A stretch of DNA of 64,000 nucleotides from Candidatus Accumulibacter similis. GTDB lineage: Bacteria; Pseudomonadota; Gammaproteobacteria; Burkholderiales; Rhodocyclaceae. A program made the translations under genes and the position numbers. The DNA lies in assembly GCA_013347225.1 (NCBI GenBank), contig CP054595.1:992001-1056000 (forward strand). Direction: 5' to 3'. The notes beneath the pieces are model-generated. The model worked only from the letters and a program-made list of their open reading frames with translations. It ran no database searches and had not been told where the DNA came from. Positions 15,678 through 25,334 of this stretch are shown in pieces; positions within the stretch are counted from its first letter, which is position 1; the number at the start of each line of letters is the position of its first letter.

Positions 15678-18608
15678 TCAGGCGACGGCGGGCGGTGACT
15701 CCAGGCGCGCCAGCAGCCCTTCGACGTCGACGTCGTCGATCTGTTCCGGCTGCATGAACTTGCGGGCGTACTCGAGATGAACGCCAGCGCGCAGGAAGAG
15801 GGCAAACAACTCGCCGTCGACATGCTCCTCCTGTTGCATCCGACTCATGATGCCCAGCGCCGCCGACAAAGTCTTGCCTGCCTTGTACGGCCGGTCGACC
15901 GCTGTCAATGCCTCGAAGATGTCGGCGATGGCCATCATCCGGGCCAGCGGACTCATGTCGTCGCGCCGCAACCGCCGCGGGTAGCCGCTGCCGTCCATCT
16001 TCTCGTGATGGCCGCCGGCGATCTCCGGCACCTGCCGCAGATGCTTCGGGAACGGGAGTTGCGAGAGCATGATCAGCGTCTGGACGATGTGCTCGTTGAT
16101 CTTGTATCGTTCCTCGTCCGTCAACGTGCCACGGCCAACGCACAGGTTGTAGAGTTCGCCGCGGTTGTAGAGGGCTTGCGGTACGCGCATCCGGAACCCC
16201 CAGCGGTTGTTCTCGGGCATCTGATCCTGCTCCTGCCGCGGTACGATGTGCTCCGGCTTGTCCGCCAGCAGCGCCTCGACAACCGGCAGCGCCACGGTCT
16301 GGGGCACCTTGCGGACACGTTCTTCACGGGCGATGCCGATGCGGTCGTCGAGCGTTCGCAGCCAGGTCCGGGCGCCGATCGTCCGCAGGCGATCGATGTC
16401 GTGCTGCGCCATGGACTCGCCGCCTTCGTTGCAGCGGGCGACGAAGGCGAAATCATCGTCCAGTTGCTGCCACGCTGCAAGCAGGCGGCGATGTGCCGCC
16501 GCGGGGTCGTCACCGCCAGCGACGGCCCGCAGGCAGTCGATCTCGGCGTCACGCTTGAGGACTTCGAAACGCATCCGTACCTCATGGATGCGGTCGTGAA
16601 TGGTTTCCAGCTTGGTTGCCTTGTCGACCACGTACTCGGGCGTGGTCACCTTGCCGCAATCATGCAGCCAGGCGGCAACGTGCAATGCTTCGCGGTCATC
16701 CTCGCTGAGGCGGAAGTCCCTGTACGGCCCGCTATCGGCGGCACAGGCTGCATCCGCCAGCATTCTCGTCAGTTCCGGGACGCGCGCGCAATGGCCTCCG
16801 GTATAGGGGCTCTTGGCATCGATCGCCGCCGCGATGAGCTGGATGAAGGCTTCGAAGAGGTCCTTCTGCGCCTTGATCAGCGCCTTGCTCTCGAGCGATA
16901 CCGCGGCCGACGCCGAAAGGGCCTTGACGAAGCTCAGGCGGCCGGCATCGGTTGCGCTGTCGCCGAAAAGCATCATCGCACCGACCAGCTCGGAGTTGCG
17001 GTTGAGCAACGGCACGGCGATGGCGTATCGGGACTGCATCCACTCCGGGCCGGTCAGGCCAAGGGCTGCACAGTCCTCTGGCCGCAACCTGCCGCTGCGC
17101 GCCTCGCGTGCGGCGAGTGCGGTGCCGAGCAGCGGGCCGCCACGTTCGATGGCGACGTTTGCCAGGCCAGCACCGCCGGCTTGTTCCGATTGCTGCAGCG
17201 CAGCAGCCGGCTGCAACTCGTTCCCTTCGGCCAGGTAGAGGATGCCGGCATGGGCTCCGGACGTCGTCAGGGTGTCTGACAGGAGGCGCGGCAAAAGGCG
17301 ATCGAAGTTCTGCTCGGCGGCAACCGCCTGGCTGATGTCGACGAACCGACGGATCGTTCGCTTCATGCCGTCCATCGTCTGCGCCAGTTCGCTCACTTCC
17401 TTGATCGATGAATCGAGGACGATCGGCCGCACAAACTCGAAGTGCCGGATCGCCTCGGCTTCATCTGCCAGGCTGGCGAGCGAACGGGACACCGCGTGCG
17501 CCAGCCACCAGGTCAATGGCACCGTCAGCAAGAGGACGAGCACCGTGGCAAAGGCCGAGTGGCGCGCCAGGCGCAGCGCACCAGCCAGCAGTTCGTCCTC
17601 GGGAATGGCGGTGACGATGTACAGCGGCACCGCACCCTCGAGCAACAGGCGGTCGACCGATGCTCGCCACTCCTTGCCGGCGGCGGTGACGGCCAGCGTT
17701 GCCGTCTGCCGGCCCTCCATGTTGCGGACCGCATCGAGCACGGGAACCAGCGCCGGCACGCCGAGTTCGTTGAGCTGCGCCAACGACGCGCGCTCATCGT
17801 CGGCAGCGGGCCCGAGCACCATTCGCTCAGGTTGCTCGTAGGCCAGAACCCGGCCCTCGCCGTTGACCATCGCGACGGCAGTGGCCGGCGTCACCTTCTG
17901 CCTCGCCAGCGCCTCACCCAGAGTATGCAGCAGGATGTCGGCAGCGACGACGGCGCGCCCGTCGTCGGCCGCGTGGGCCAGCGTCGTGCCCACCCGCTGG
18001 CTGGAGAAGAACAGGTAAGGGGGCGTCTCGACGAGGCTGGCCACGTTCCGTGCCTGCGTGAACCATGGCCGCAGGCGCGGGTCATAGGCGGTGACGTAAT
18101 CGGGGCGGTCGTCCTGCCGCAGCAGCCGCAGCCTGTCGTCGAAGTACATGAAGACGCCGCGTGGTACGGGAGTGGTCCGCTCGATGCTCTGCACGACGTA
18201 GCGCGCGCCGCCCGGTGCGCGCGCGCTTTCGCCGGCGCTGCCGTGGCCGATGCGGCCGAGCAGGAAGAAGTCGCCGTTGTCGTAGCCGACGTAGAGCGAG
18301 GACAACGCCGGCGAGCTGTCGAGAGCCAGGCGCAGAAACTGCAGACTCTCCAGCCGCTGCACGAGCGATCTGGCCGTGCTGACGCCCTGCTGGCTCAGCA
18401 GGCGGGTCGCCATCTGCGCCGGGTCGATGATCAGGCGCATCTCGAGCAGGGCCTCGCGGCTGATGCGTGAGGTCAGGCCGGCCGCCGAGCTCTCCAGCAG
18501 TGAACTGCTCAAGCGGTAGCCAATTCCCGCCAGAACGGCGCAGACGGCGACGATCAGGGTCAGGAACAGGGTCGAGATGTGAATGTGCAACGGATAGGGG
18601 CGACGCAT
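15678..18608 (-). CDS. Membrane-bound Cache-HAMP-GAF-HD-GYP signalling protein (probable c-di-GMP phosphodiesterase)
   Basis: This is a 976-aa protein starting MRRPYPLHIH; the longer open frame upstream only shadows rfaE2. Transmembrane helix 1 is at about 11-33, a periplasmic Cache-like sensor at about 40-340 (YDPRLRPWFTQA is the typical Cache motif), transmembrane helix 2 at about 351-372, then HAMP, a GAF domain and a C-terminal HD-GYP domain. The HD site is AAWLHDCGKVTTPEYVVDK and the GYP signature is GGHHEKMDGSGYP followed by ARMMAIADIFEALTAVDRPYK, so the metal and substrate residues look intact. HD-GYP domains hydrolyse cyclic-di-GMP. The extracellular ligand is unknown. It is divergent from rfaE2. 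Confidence 0.9.
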   Translation of the reverse strand: MRRPYPLHIHISTLFLTLIVAVCAVLAGIGYRLSSSLLESSAAGLTSRISREALLEMRLIIDPAQMATRLLSQQGVSTARSLVQRLESLQFLRLALDSSPALSSLYVGYDNGDFFLLGRIGHGSAGESARAPGGARYVVQSIERTTPVPRGVFMYFDDRLRLLRQDDRPDYVTAYDPRLRPWFTQARNVASLVETPPYLFFSSQRVGTTLAHAADDGRAVVAADILLHTLGEALARQKVTPATAVAMVNGEGRVLAYEQPERMVLGPAADDERASLAQLNELGVPALVPVLDAVRNMEGRQTATLAVTAAGKEWRASVDRLLLEGAVPLYIVTAIPEDELLAGALRLARHSAFATVLVLLLTVPLTWWLAHAVSRSLASLADEAEAIRHFEFVRPIVLDSSIKEVSELAQTMDGMKRTIRRFVDISQAVAAEQNFDRLLPRLLSDTLTTSGAHAGILYLAEGNELQPAAALQQSEQAGGAGLANVAIERGGPLLGTALAAREARSGRLRPEDCAALGLTGPEWMQSRYAIAVPLLNRNSELVGAMMLFGDSATDAGRLSFVKALSASAAVSLESKALIKAQKDLFEAFIQLIAAAIDAKSPYTGGHCARVPELTRMLADAACAADSGPYRDFRLSEDDREALHVAAWLHDCGKVTTPEYVVDKATKLETIHDRIHEVRMRFEVLKRDAEIDCLRAVAGGDDPAAAHRRLLAAWQQLDDDFAFVARCNEGGESMAQHDIDRLRTIGARTWLRTLDDRIGIAREERVRKVPQTVALPVVEALLADKPEHIVPRQEQDQMPENNRWGFRMRVPQALYNRGELYNLCVGRGTLTDEERYKINEHIVQTLIMLSQLPFPKHLRQVPEIAGGHHEKMDGSGYPRRLRRDDMSPLARMMAIADIFEALTAVDRPYKAGKTLSAALGIMSRMQQEEHVDGELFALFLRAGVHLEYARKFMQPEQIDDVDVEGLLARLESPPAVA

Positions 18609-18782
18609 GTCGATGGGCTCGCAAGAGTTCCGAATCCGGGTGACAGCCGCAGCGCGCTGCGCGGCAGGGGCTGCCTTCTCTGCCGTGCCCCGGCAGCGCG
18701 TCCCGGTGTTGGCCGACGCGCCCGACGAGGCTTCGCCGGCTTGTCCAAAGCCTGTACGATACCCGCCTTTCAGGAGTAAAGC

Positions 18783-19292
18783 ATGTCCGGGAAACCAATC
18801 GAAGGCGGCAACAGGCAAGCGGATTTCGAGCGCAAGATCGTCGCACCGCAACAGTTCAGCGAGCGCGTCGCCCGCTTGGCGCGGCCGCTGGCATTCACCA
18901 ACGGCTGTTTCGACGTCCTTCACCGCGGCCATGTCAGCCTCCTCGCCGAAGCGCGTTCGCTTGGCGCGGCGCTCGTCGTCGCGCTCAACTCCGATGCGTC
19001 GGTGCGGCGTCTCGGCAAGGGCGACGGGCGACCGGTCAACCCGCTGGCGGACCGCCTGGCGATCATCGCCGCGCTGGAGGCGGTGACTCTGGTGACCTGG
19101 TTCGACGAGGATACGCCGCTGCAACGGATCCTCGACTGTCGGCCGGACATCCTGATCAAGGGCGGCGACTGGCCGATCGATCGAATCGTCGGCAATCGCG
19201 AGGTGACCGGCTGGGGCGGGCGTGTCTACTCCTTGCCCTTCATCCACCAGACATCGACGACCGGCCTGCTGGAGAAGATCCGACGCCTCTGA
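18783..19292 (+). CDS. rfaE2: D-glycero-beta-D-manno-heptose 1-phosphate adenylyltransferase
   Basis: This enzyme activates heptose-1-phosphate with ATP to make ADP-heptose for the lipopolysaccharide inner core. It is a 169-aa stand-alone nucleotidyltransferase: LAFTNGCFDVLHRGHVSLL carries the HxGH motif (HRGH), and ILIKGGDWPIDRIVG plus the C-terminal PFIHQTSTTGLLEKIR are typical of RfaE domain II. The kinase domain I found in E. coli HldE is absent, so a separate rfaE1 is expected elsewhere. CAGGAG lies 7 nt before the ATG. Confidence 0.95.
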   Translation: MSGKPIEGGNRQADFERKIVAPQQFSERVARLARPLAFTNGCFDVLHRGHVSLLAEARSLGAALVVALNSDASVRRLGKGDGRPVNPLADRLAIIAALEAVTLVTWFDEDTPLQRILDCRPDILIKGGDWPIDRIVGNREVTGWGGRVYSLPFIHQTSTTGLLEKIRRL

Positions 19293-19451
19293 TGCGCTCG
19301 CAGCAGGCTGCTCTCAAGAAACAGAATCGCAGGTATCCGCTTCTTTTGGAGCATCATGCGCGCGATCGGCGGGCTTGGGATGCTCTGGCGATGGTTCCGG
19401 CCCGCGGAAGGTTGGCCGTCACCCCGTTAGGGCGCTTTCCCGGGAGAGGCT

Positions 19452-20300
19452 TCAGCTACCCAGGGCAGCCTTGAGCGAGGCGACATCCTCGGCCGATTCG
19501 GCGAGCAGGGTCGCCAGCGCGTCAGGCTCGAAGAACTGGTGCGCGATGCTGCCGTCCGGCACCTCGCAGAAGGCGGCATCGCGCCAGCCGTGCTCGACGT
19601 TGGCCAGCCTGTTGGCGACAAAGACCACGTCTGCCAGCGTCGAGATGCTGCTCACCGGGCGGTCGAGCTCGTGCTCCTGTACCACCAGCACCAGCTCCTC
19701 GGGCATTCCCATCGCGGCGAGAAGGGCATGCCCGATGTGGTCGTGCCACTGCACCAGCAACTGCTGCAGGTCGCGCGGGTTGGCAACCAGTTCCGGAAAA
19801 TTCACCGCCCGCGACAGCAGGTAGAAGACGCCAATGTCGTGCACCAGACCGGCGAACAAGGCTTCATCGACATTGACCCGGGTCAACCGGCGCGCCAGGA
19901 CGCGCGAAAGGGCGGCGACATGCATCGTGTGTTCCCACAGCTGGCGGGACAGGGTCTGGAACGCCGCCATCTTCTTGGAATTCAGCAACTGTTCCATGGC
20001 AACGGCGAACGATACCGTGCGCACCGCCTCCATGCCGACGCGGCCAATCGCGCTCCTGATATCGACTATCGCGCGCCCGCTGCGATTGATCGCCGCCGAG
20101 TTGGCGAGCCGGATCACCTTGGTGCTCATCAGCGGCTCGGCGGCAACCAGTTGGCCCAGCTCGTCTACGGTCAGCCGGGGATTCTTCAGGGCAGTGCGGA
20201 CCTGGAAGGTGATGTCGAGAAAGGTCGGGAAGGAAACGACCTCGCCGGACAGGTCTCGAGCGATGTCCTCCAGAATCCTGTAGCTCAATTGGTTGCTCAT
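19452..20300 (-). CDS. HDOD-domain signalling protein
   Basis: This is a 282-aa protein; the start at 20300 (MSNQLSYRILEDIARDL) is chosen over a longer unsupported frame. The HDOD domain covers about residues 20-220: FPTFLDITFQVR, VAAEPLMSTKVIRLANSA, IGRVGMEAVRTVSFAVAMEQL and GLVHDIGVFYLLSRAV. The HD dyad is present but other metal ligands of true HD phosphohydrolases are not obvious, as usual for HDOD proteins, which mostly act as protein-protein signalling modules. It is a single-domain protein lacking receiver, GGDEF or kinase modules. Two genes away is the HD-GYP protein, but the genes are not in one operon. Confidence 0.88.
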   Translation of the reverse strand: MSNQLSYRILEDIARDLSGEVVSFPTFLDITFQVRTALKNPRLTVDELGQLVAAEPLMSTKVIRLANSAAINRSGRAIVDIRSAIGRVGMEAVRTVSFAVAMEQLLNSKKMAAFQTLSRQLWEHTMHVAALSRVLARRLTRVNVDEALFAGLVHDIGVFYLLSRAVNFPELVANPRDLQQLLVQWHDHIGHALLAAMGMPEELVLVVQEHELDRPVSSISTLADVVFVANRLANVEHGWRDAAFCEVPDGSIAHQFFEPDALATLLAESAEDVASLKAALGS

Positions 20301-20458
20301 CGGTGCGTGATCCTCGGTATCGTGTGGGCGGCGCAGCCTCGGCAGGTGCCGGGCGATCGCTGGCGATGGGCTGCGGCCATGCTGCCTGAAAACCATCCTC
20401 GGCGGAGCTGTCGCACAACACAGTGCGCATCGCCGGCCGCAGCGGCCGACGAGGCGCC

Positions 20459-20836
20459 TCAGCCCTTTTGCAGCAGTTCCCTCAGGTTGGCGAATGGCTG
20501 CCCGGTTGCCGGTGCCTTCGTCGGCCCACCCGCTGCGCTGACGCCAGCCTGTCGCGCGGCATCGGCATCGAGCTGTCGCGCGTGCTCGTTGTCGTGGCAG
20601 TAGAGGCAGAGCAGCTCCCAGTTGCTGCCATCGGCCGGATTGTCGTCGTGGTTGTGGTTGCGGTGGTGAACGGTCAGCTCGCGCAGGTTCCGGTGCGTGA
20701 ACTCGCGGGCACATCGTCCACATATCCAGGGATAGATCTTCAGTGCCTGCTCGCGATAGCCCGCTTCACGTGCCAGGCGGGCACGCAGCGCATCGGCGAT
20801 CAGGCGATCGGTCCTTGCCGTCTTGTCATTGCTCAT
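20459..20836 (-). CDS. HNH nuclease family protein (YajD-like)
   Basis: This is a 125-aa protein beginning MSNDKTARTDRL at 20836. The HNH fold is visible: ICGRCAREF gives the first zinc CxxC, LTVHHRNHNHDDNPADGSN supplies the ββα-metal histidine and asparagine, and WELLCLYCHDNEH gives the second CxxC and last histidine. It matches the YajD-type housekeeping HNH proteins of Proteobacteria, whose physiological role is unclear. The C-terminal 40 residues look disordered. It lies downstream of the phosphatase-fold gene with a 61-bp gap. Confidence 0.88.
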   Translation of the reverse strand: MSNDKTARTDRLIADALRARLAREAGYREQALKIYPWICGRCAREFTHRNLRELTVHHRNHNHDDNPADGSNWELLCLYCHDNEHARQLDADAARQAGVSAAGGPTKAPATGQPFANLRELLQKG

Positions 20837-20897
20837 GCTGCATTCTCCTTGTCGTTGCTCGTCGCTCCGGGTTGCCGGCACAGCGTGTTGCCGGTGC

Positions 20898-22064
20898 TCA
20901 GGCATGCGCCGCGATCAGCGGGATGCGCATCTCGCTGGCGCTGATGCCCCCATGCACGCCGAGCATGGCAAAGTGCCGCTCACCCGGAAGCCAGTCCTTG
21001 ATCGTCCAGTTGTCCTTCATCAACAAGGTGTAGTCGCCGATTCGCGAGCGCAGGCGCGGATGCCAGGGCGGCGGCCCGAACCAGCCGGCAGCGACCAGCT
21101 GTTCGCTGACATGGAGGTGAACGGCTCGCGCCAGGTGGCGGCGAACGTAGGCCTCAAACGCCGGTCGGTCCCTGCCGGCGACATAGCAGTAGGCAACCCG
21201 GCGCTCGCCGCACAGGGGGCGTTGCAGGAGAGCGGCGAGCTGCGGATGATCGTCGAGCGTGATGACCCTCCTGGGGGGCGAATCGATGAAGCCGTGGTCA
21301 GCGGTCACCACCAGCCAGCTGTTGCTGCCGCGCACGTTGTGCAGGAGTTCGGCGAAACCGGTATCGAGTTCTGCCAGCGCACGCTGCGCCTGCCGGCTGT
21401 CGCTGCCGTAGTGATGCGACAGGCCGTCGAGCTCGGGGTAATAGGCGTAAATGTAGCGCGGCGAAGCGGTCTCGAGCAGCAACTCGGCAAGGCAGGAATA
21501 CATCTCGGGCAAGGTGGCGTAGGCAGCCACCTGTGCTCCGCGCGAGTGCCAGGCGTTGAACGGGCTGCCGGCGATGCTGCGCGGCGCGACGACCCAGCAC
21601 TCGCGTGTCAGCTTCGCGAACAGCGAGGCGTGCGAGAAGAGCTGCGGCGGCAGCTGCTCCGGCGGCACGCGTGATGCTCCCTGGCGTGGGGTCAACGGCA
21701 GGATGGCCAGCGTCTGGTCCACCTCCTCGAGGTGCATGTGCCAGCCGGTGAGACCGTGCTGTGCGGGAGCGAGGCCGCTCATTACTGTCGTGATTGCGCT
21801 GGCGGTCGTCGAGGGAAAGACCGACGTCAGGCTGCCGAGCAGGTGGCGCTGCAGGTGCTGGCTGGCACGCTGGCGGGTCAGCGTTCTCAGTCCCAGCCCA
21901 TCGACCAGCAGCAGCAGGATGTTGCGGGCCCCGCCAAGGGTGCCAGCACCGAGTGCCGCCAGCGGTGGATAGCGCCGGTCGTTGCTGCCACAGGCGGTCG
22001 CGATGCTCTGCATCAGATTGACCAGGCCGCCGCCTGCGTAGTCGGGAAGTAGCGTCGACCCCAT
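20898..22064 (-). CDS. Alkaline-phosphatase-superfamily hydrolase (type I phosphodiesterase / nucleotide pyrophosphatase-like)
   Basis: This is a 388-aa protein with the alkaline phosphatase fold. ILLLLVDGLGLRT supplies the first metal aspartate, SVFPSTTASAITTVMSG the nucleophile Thr/Ser, YYPELDGLSHHYG further ligands, and VVTADHGFID the Asp-His metal pair. The C-terminal HFAMLGVHGGISASEMRIPL closes the site, as in phosphopentomutase-like and nucleotide pyrophosphatase families. No signal peptide is evident, so it is probably cytoplasmic. The substrate cannot be assigned. No partner gene suggests a pathway. Confidence 0.88.
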   Translation of the reverse strand: MGSTLLPDYAGGGLVNLMQSIATACGSNDRRYPPLAALGAGTLGGARNILLLLVDGLGLRTLTRQRASQHLQRHLLGSLTSVFPSTTASAITTVMSGLAPAQHGLTGWHMHLEEVDQTLAILPLTPRQGASRVPPEQLPPQLFSHASLFAKLTRECWVVAPRSIAGSPFNAWHSRGAQVAAYATLPEMYSCLAELLLETASPRYIYAYYPELDGLSHHYGSDSRQAQRALAELDTGFAELLHNVRGSNSWLVVTADHGFIDSPPRRVITLDDHPQLAALLQRPLCGERRVAYCYVAGRDRPAFEAYVRRHLARAVHLHVSEQLVAAGWFGPPPWHPRLRSRIGDYTLLMKDNWTIKDWLPGERHFAMLGVHGGISASEMRIPLIAAHA

Positions 22065-22177
22065 GAGGCGTCATTCTACGCCAAGCGGTCGCTCGCCGAC
22101 CGCAATCCACCCGGTCAGGCCCGCGGCGCGGCCGGGTTCGCCAGCCAACGGCGACCGGGTGGCGGCTCGCTGATCGG

Positions 22178-23251
22178 CTAGCCGTTTCCGTCCTCCGCGC
22201 TCCCGTTTGTTGCCGCCGCCCTGCCACTGGCGACGAAACGGATGCGGCCATCGCCTGTCTCGCTGCGAATCACCCGTCCCGCGTGCTCGAGTCGGTTGAG
22301 GTGGGCGATCGCCTCGCCCATGGCAAACATCGTCTGGTGCGTGTCGAGCTCGCGTGCGAACAGCGTCGGCAACAGGTCGGCAGCGCTGCGCGGGACATGG
22401 CAGTGCTCCTCGAGCAGCTGCAGGCGGTCCTCGTGATGTGCGTGCAGGGCATCGACCCGGCCGGCGATACCGTGGAATGGCATGCCGTGCGAGGGAAGCA
22501 CCAGGGTCGCTGCGGGCAGTTCACGGTAGCGGTCGATCGATTGCAGGTAGTCGGTCAGCGAATCGGCCTCAGGCGTGACGGCGAAGACGCTGATGTTGGT
22601 GGAGATCGTCGGCAGCAGCATGTCTCCGGAAATGAGGACACCGAGATCCGGACTGTACAGCGCGGCGTGCTCGGGCGAGTGGCCGTAGCCGACCCGCACT
22701 TGCCAGCGCTGCCCGCCGATGATCAGTTCGTCACCATCGAACACGCGCCGGCAGCTGTTCGGCAGGGTTGGCACACCGCGGTTGTAGCCACCGCTGCGGC
22801 GCTCGAGCGCCGCGCAGCGTTCCTCGTCGAGCCCATGCGCACGAAACTGGCGCAGCATCGGCGGGTTGCCGTGTCCGCCCACCTCATGCCAGACCGCGTG
22901 TGCCGTCAGGTACTCGCCGACCGTCATGCACACCGGTGCAGCGGTTCGCTCCTGCAACCAGGCGGCAAGCCCGAGGTGATCGGGATGGAAGTGGGTGACG
23001 ATGATGCGCGAAACGCGGCCACCACGGGTGCTGCGGGCGAGCTGTTCAAGGATGGCCAGCCAGCACTCCTTGACCGTATCGAGCGCGAAGCCGGTATCGA
23101 CGATCGTCCAGCCGGCGCCATCCTCGAGCAGCCAGAGATTGATGTGGTTGAGCGCGAAGGGCAGTGGCATCCGCAGCCAGTGAACTCCCGTTGCGACGGG
23201 GAAGATCTCGCAGGCGGCGGGCGGAGCAGGAAAGGGGTAGTCGGGCAGCAT
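22178..23251 (-). CDS. Metallo-beta-lactamase-fold hydrolase
   Basis: This is a 357-aa protein with the metal-binding motif VTHFHPDHLGLAAW (HxHxDH), a distal histidine in VRVGYGHSPEHAALY, and SGDMLLPTIS supplying the bridging aspartate. The N-terminal MPLPFALNHINLWLLEDG is typical of the subgroup that includes lactonase- and thioesterase-like members. The C-terminal 100 residues form a helical winged-helix-like tail (HLNRLEHAGRVIRSETGDGRIRF), known from LACTB2- and CPSF-like hydrolases. It diverges from a hotdog thioesterase across a 196-bp region, which hints at acyl-thioester metabolism; this is inference. Confidence 0.9.
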   Translation of the reverse strand: MLPDYPFPAPPAACEIFPVATGVHWLRMPLPFALNHINLWLLEDGAGWTIVDTGFALDTVKECWLAILEQLARSTRGGRVSRIIVTHFHPDHLGLAAWLQERTAAPVCMTVGEYLTAHAVWHEVGGHGNPPMLRQFRAHGLDEERCAALERRSGGYNRGVPTLPNSCRRVFDGDELIIGGQRWQVRVGYGHSPEHAALYSPDLGVLISGDMLLPTISTNISVFAVTPEADSLTDYLQSIDRYRELPAATLVLPSHGMPFHGIAGRVDALHAHHEDRLQLLEEHCHVPRSAADLLPTLFARELDTHQTMFAMGEAIAHLNRLEHAGRVIRSETGDGRIRFVASGRAAATNGSAEDGNG

Positions 23252-23447
23252 CGGCAGGCGGATTGTAAAAAGCTCTGAAATCTATAAACTGCCCAGGTCT
23301 GGGCGTGATGCCAGAGGCTGCGCGACTTCGTTTGCGCCGAATTGTACACTTGATCCCCCCGGGAGCGGACCAGCGTTGGAACAGCGCGCAACAGGCAACA
23401 CCGCCGAGTTGGCTCCGGCCTCCGACAAGCCGCTGCCAGCCGGCTGA

Positions 23448-23921
23448 ATGACGCGCATCCACAAGCCGCTGGATCCGCATTTCGCCGAGCGCGTGCGGGC
23501 CAGTTTCGCGCGCCAGCAGGCGATGGCCCTGATCGGTGCCAGCATGCCGGTGATCGAGCCCGGTTACACCGAGATCCATCTGCCGCAGAGCCCGGACATC
23601 ACGCAGCAGCATGGTTACATTCATGGCGGCGTGGTTGGGATGATCGCCGATTCGGCTGCCGGCTACGCGGCCAGTACGCTGACCGGGGCCGACACCGAGG
23701 TGTTGACCGTCGAGTACAAGCTCAATCTGCTGGCACCCGCCGACGGGCAGTTGCTGATCGCCGAAGGATCGGTGGTCCGCTACGGGCGGACCCTGATCGT
23801 CACCCGCGCCGAGGTCCTGGCCGTCAATCATGGCCGGAAGAACCTTTGCGCGCTGATGCAGCAGACGATCATCGCCGTCCATGGCCGCAAGGAACAGCCT
23901 GGGCAGCGTCCGGCAAGCTGA
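23448..23921 (+). CDS. PaaI-family hotdog thioesterase
   Basis: This is a 157-aa hotdog-fold protein. QQHGYIHGGVVGMIADSAAGYAAST is the PaaI/YbgC-type active-site helix with HGG and an acidic residue on the central helix; TVEYKLNLLAPADG follows. Such enzymes hydrolyse acyl-CoA thioesters. It opens the plus-strand leucine-degradation cluster, 135 bp before isovaleryl-CoA dehydrogenase, so release of CoA from branched or stalled acyl-CoA intermediates is plausible. Confidence 0.9.
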   Translation: MTRIHKPLDPHFAERVRASFARQQAMALIGASMPVIEPGYTEIHLPQSPDITQQHGYIHGGVVGMIADSAAGYAASTLTGADTEVLTVEYKLNLLAPADGQLLIAEGSVVRYGRTLIVTRAEVLAVNHGRKNLCALMQQTIIAVHGRKEQPGQRPAS

Positions 23922-24056
23922 TGCGCGAAGGCCGGAGCACAGCCGCGACGAGTTCGTCCATCACCCCCGCCGCCGTTCCGCGCCGGCCGGACGGCGGCGG
24001 AGCGTGGGCGCTGCGGCAGCGGCGTTCGCGCGAACCCCGATCAAGGAGCCAGAGAA

Positions 24057-25220
24057 ATGGAATACCCGAGCCTCAGTTTTGCCCACGGTGAAACGATCGA
24101 CCTGCTGCGCCGCAGCGTGCGCAGCTTTGCCGCTGGCGAGATCGCGCCACGTGCCGAGGCCATCGACCGCGACAACCTCTTCCCAGCCGCCCTCTGGCGA
24201 CAGCTGGGCGACATGGGCCTGCTGGGCATCACCGCCGACGAGGAGTATGGCGGTAGCGGCCTCGGTTACCTGGCGCACATCATCGCCATGGAGGAGCTTT
24301 CGCGCGCATCGGCGAGCGTCGCGCTGTCCTATGGGGCACATTCCAATCTCTGCGTAAACCAGATCTGCCGCAACGGCACGCCGGCACAGAAGGCCCGCTT
24401 CCTGCCGAAGCTGATCTCGGGCGAACACGTCGGCGCCCTGGCGATGTCCGAGGCGAACGCCGGCTCCGACGTCGTCAGCATGCAGCTGCGTGCCGATCGC
24501 CGCGGGGACCGCTTCGTTCTCAACGGCGGCAAGATGTGGATCACCAACGGCGGCGATGCCGACACGCTGGTGGTCTACGCCAAGACCGACGTCAATGCCG
24601 GTGCGCGCGGCATTACCGCTTTCCTGGTCGAGAAGGGAATGAAGGGCTTCTCCTGCGGTGCCAAGCTGGACAAGCTCGGCATGCGCGGGTCGAATACCTA
24701 CCCGCTGTTCTTCGACGACTGCGAAGTGCCCGAGGAAAACGTCCTCGGCCAGCCGGATGGCGGCGTCCGCGTGCTGATGAGCGGTCTCGACTACGAACGC
24801 GCGGTGCTCGCCGGTGGTCCGCTGGGAATCATGGCGGCTGCAATGGACCTCGTCCTGCCCTACGTGCACGATCGCAGGCAGTTTGGCCAGCCGATCGGCG
24901 AGTTCCAGCTGATGCAGGGCAAGATCGCCGACATGTACACCACCTTCAACGTCTGCCGCGCCTACGTCTACGCGGTGGGCGAGGCCTGCGACCGTGGCGA
25001 GACGACGCGCAAGGACGCCGCCGGCGCCATCCTCTACGCGGCCGAGAAGGCGACCTGGATGGCCGGCGAGGCGATCCAGGTGCTGGGGGGCAACGGCTAC
25101 ATCAATGACTACCCGGCGGGCCGCCTGTGGCGTGATGCCAAACTGTACGAGATCGGCGCCGGCACCTCGGAGATTCGCCGCATGCTGATCGGCCGGGAGT
25201 TGTTCGCCGAGACGCTGTAG
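24057..25220 (+). CDS. ivd: Isovaleryl-CoA dehydrogenase
   Basis: This FAD enzyme oxidises isovaleryl-CoA to 3-methylcrotonyl-CoA in leucine catabolism. The 387-aa protein has the acyl-CoA dehydrogenase signatures [16 protein letters not shown] and [22 protein letters not shown]. The catalytic base is placed as in isovaleryl-CoA dehydrogenases: Glu247 in [16 protein letters not shown], while the position used by other family members ([15 protein letters not shown]) has no glutamate. That swap is strong support for the specific name. AAGGAG lies 8 nt before the ATG. Confidence 0.95.
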   Translation: MEYPSLSFAHGETIDLLRRSVRSFAAGEIAPRAEAIDRDNLFPAALWRQLGDMGLLGITADEEYGGSGLGYLAHIIAMEELSRASASVALSYGAHSNLCVNQICRNGTPAQKARFLPKLISGEHVGALAMSEANAGSDVVSMQLRADRRGDRFVLNGGKMWITNGGDADTLVVYAKTDVNAGARGITAFLVEKGMKGFSCGAKLDKLGMRGSNTYPLFFDDCEVPEENVLGQPDGGVRVLMSGLDYERAVLAGGPLGIMAAAMDLVLPYVHDRRQFGQPIGEFQLMQGKIADMYTTFNVCRAYVYAVGEACDRGETTRKDAAGAILYAAEKATWMAGEAIQVLGGNGYINDYPAGRLWRDAKLYEIGAGTSEIRRMLIGRELFAETL

Positions 25221-25334
25221 GGCATCATCCTGCCTGACGGGCCGGCGCCGTGGCGATCGCCTGCCGCGACGCCCGGGCCGCCCGCCACGTACCTCTGTCC
25301 GCATGACACATGATCCGAAGGAATCCGGAAAGCG

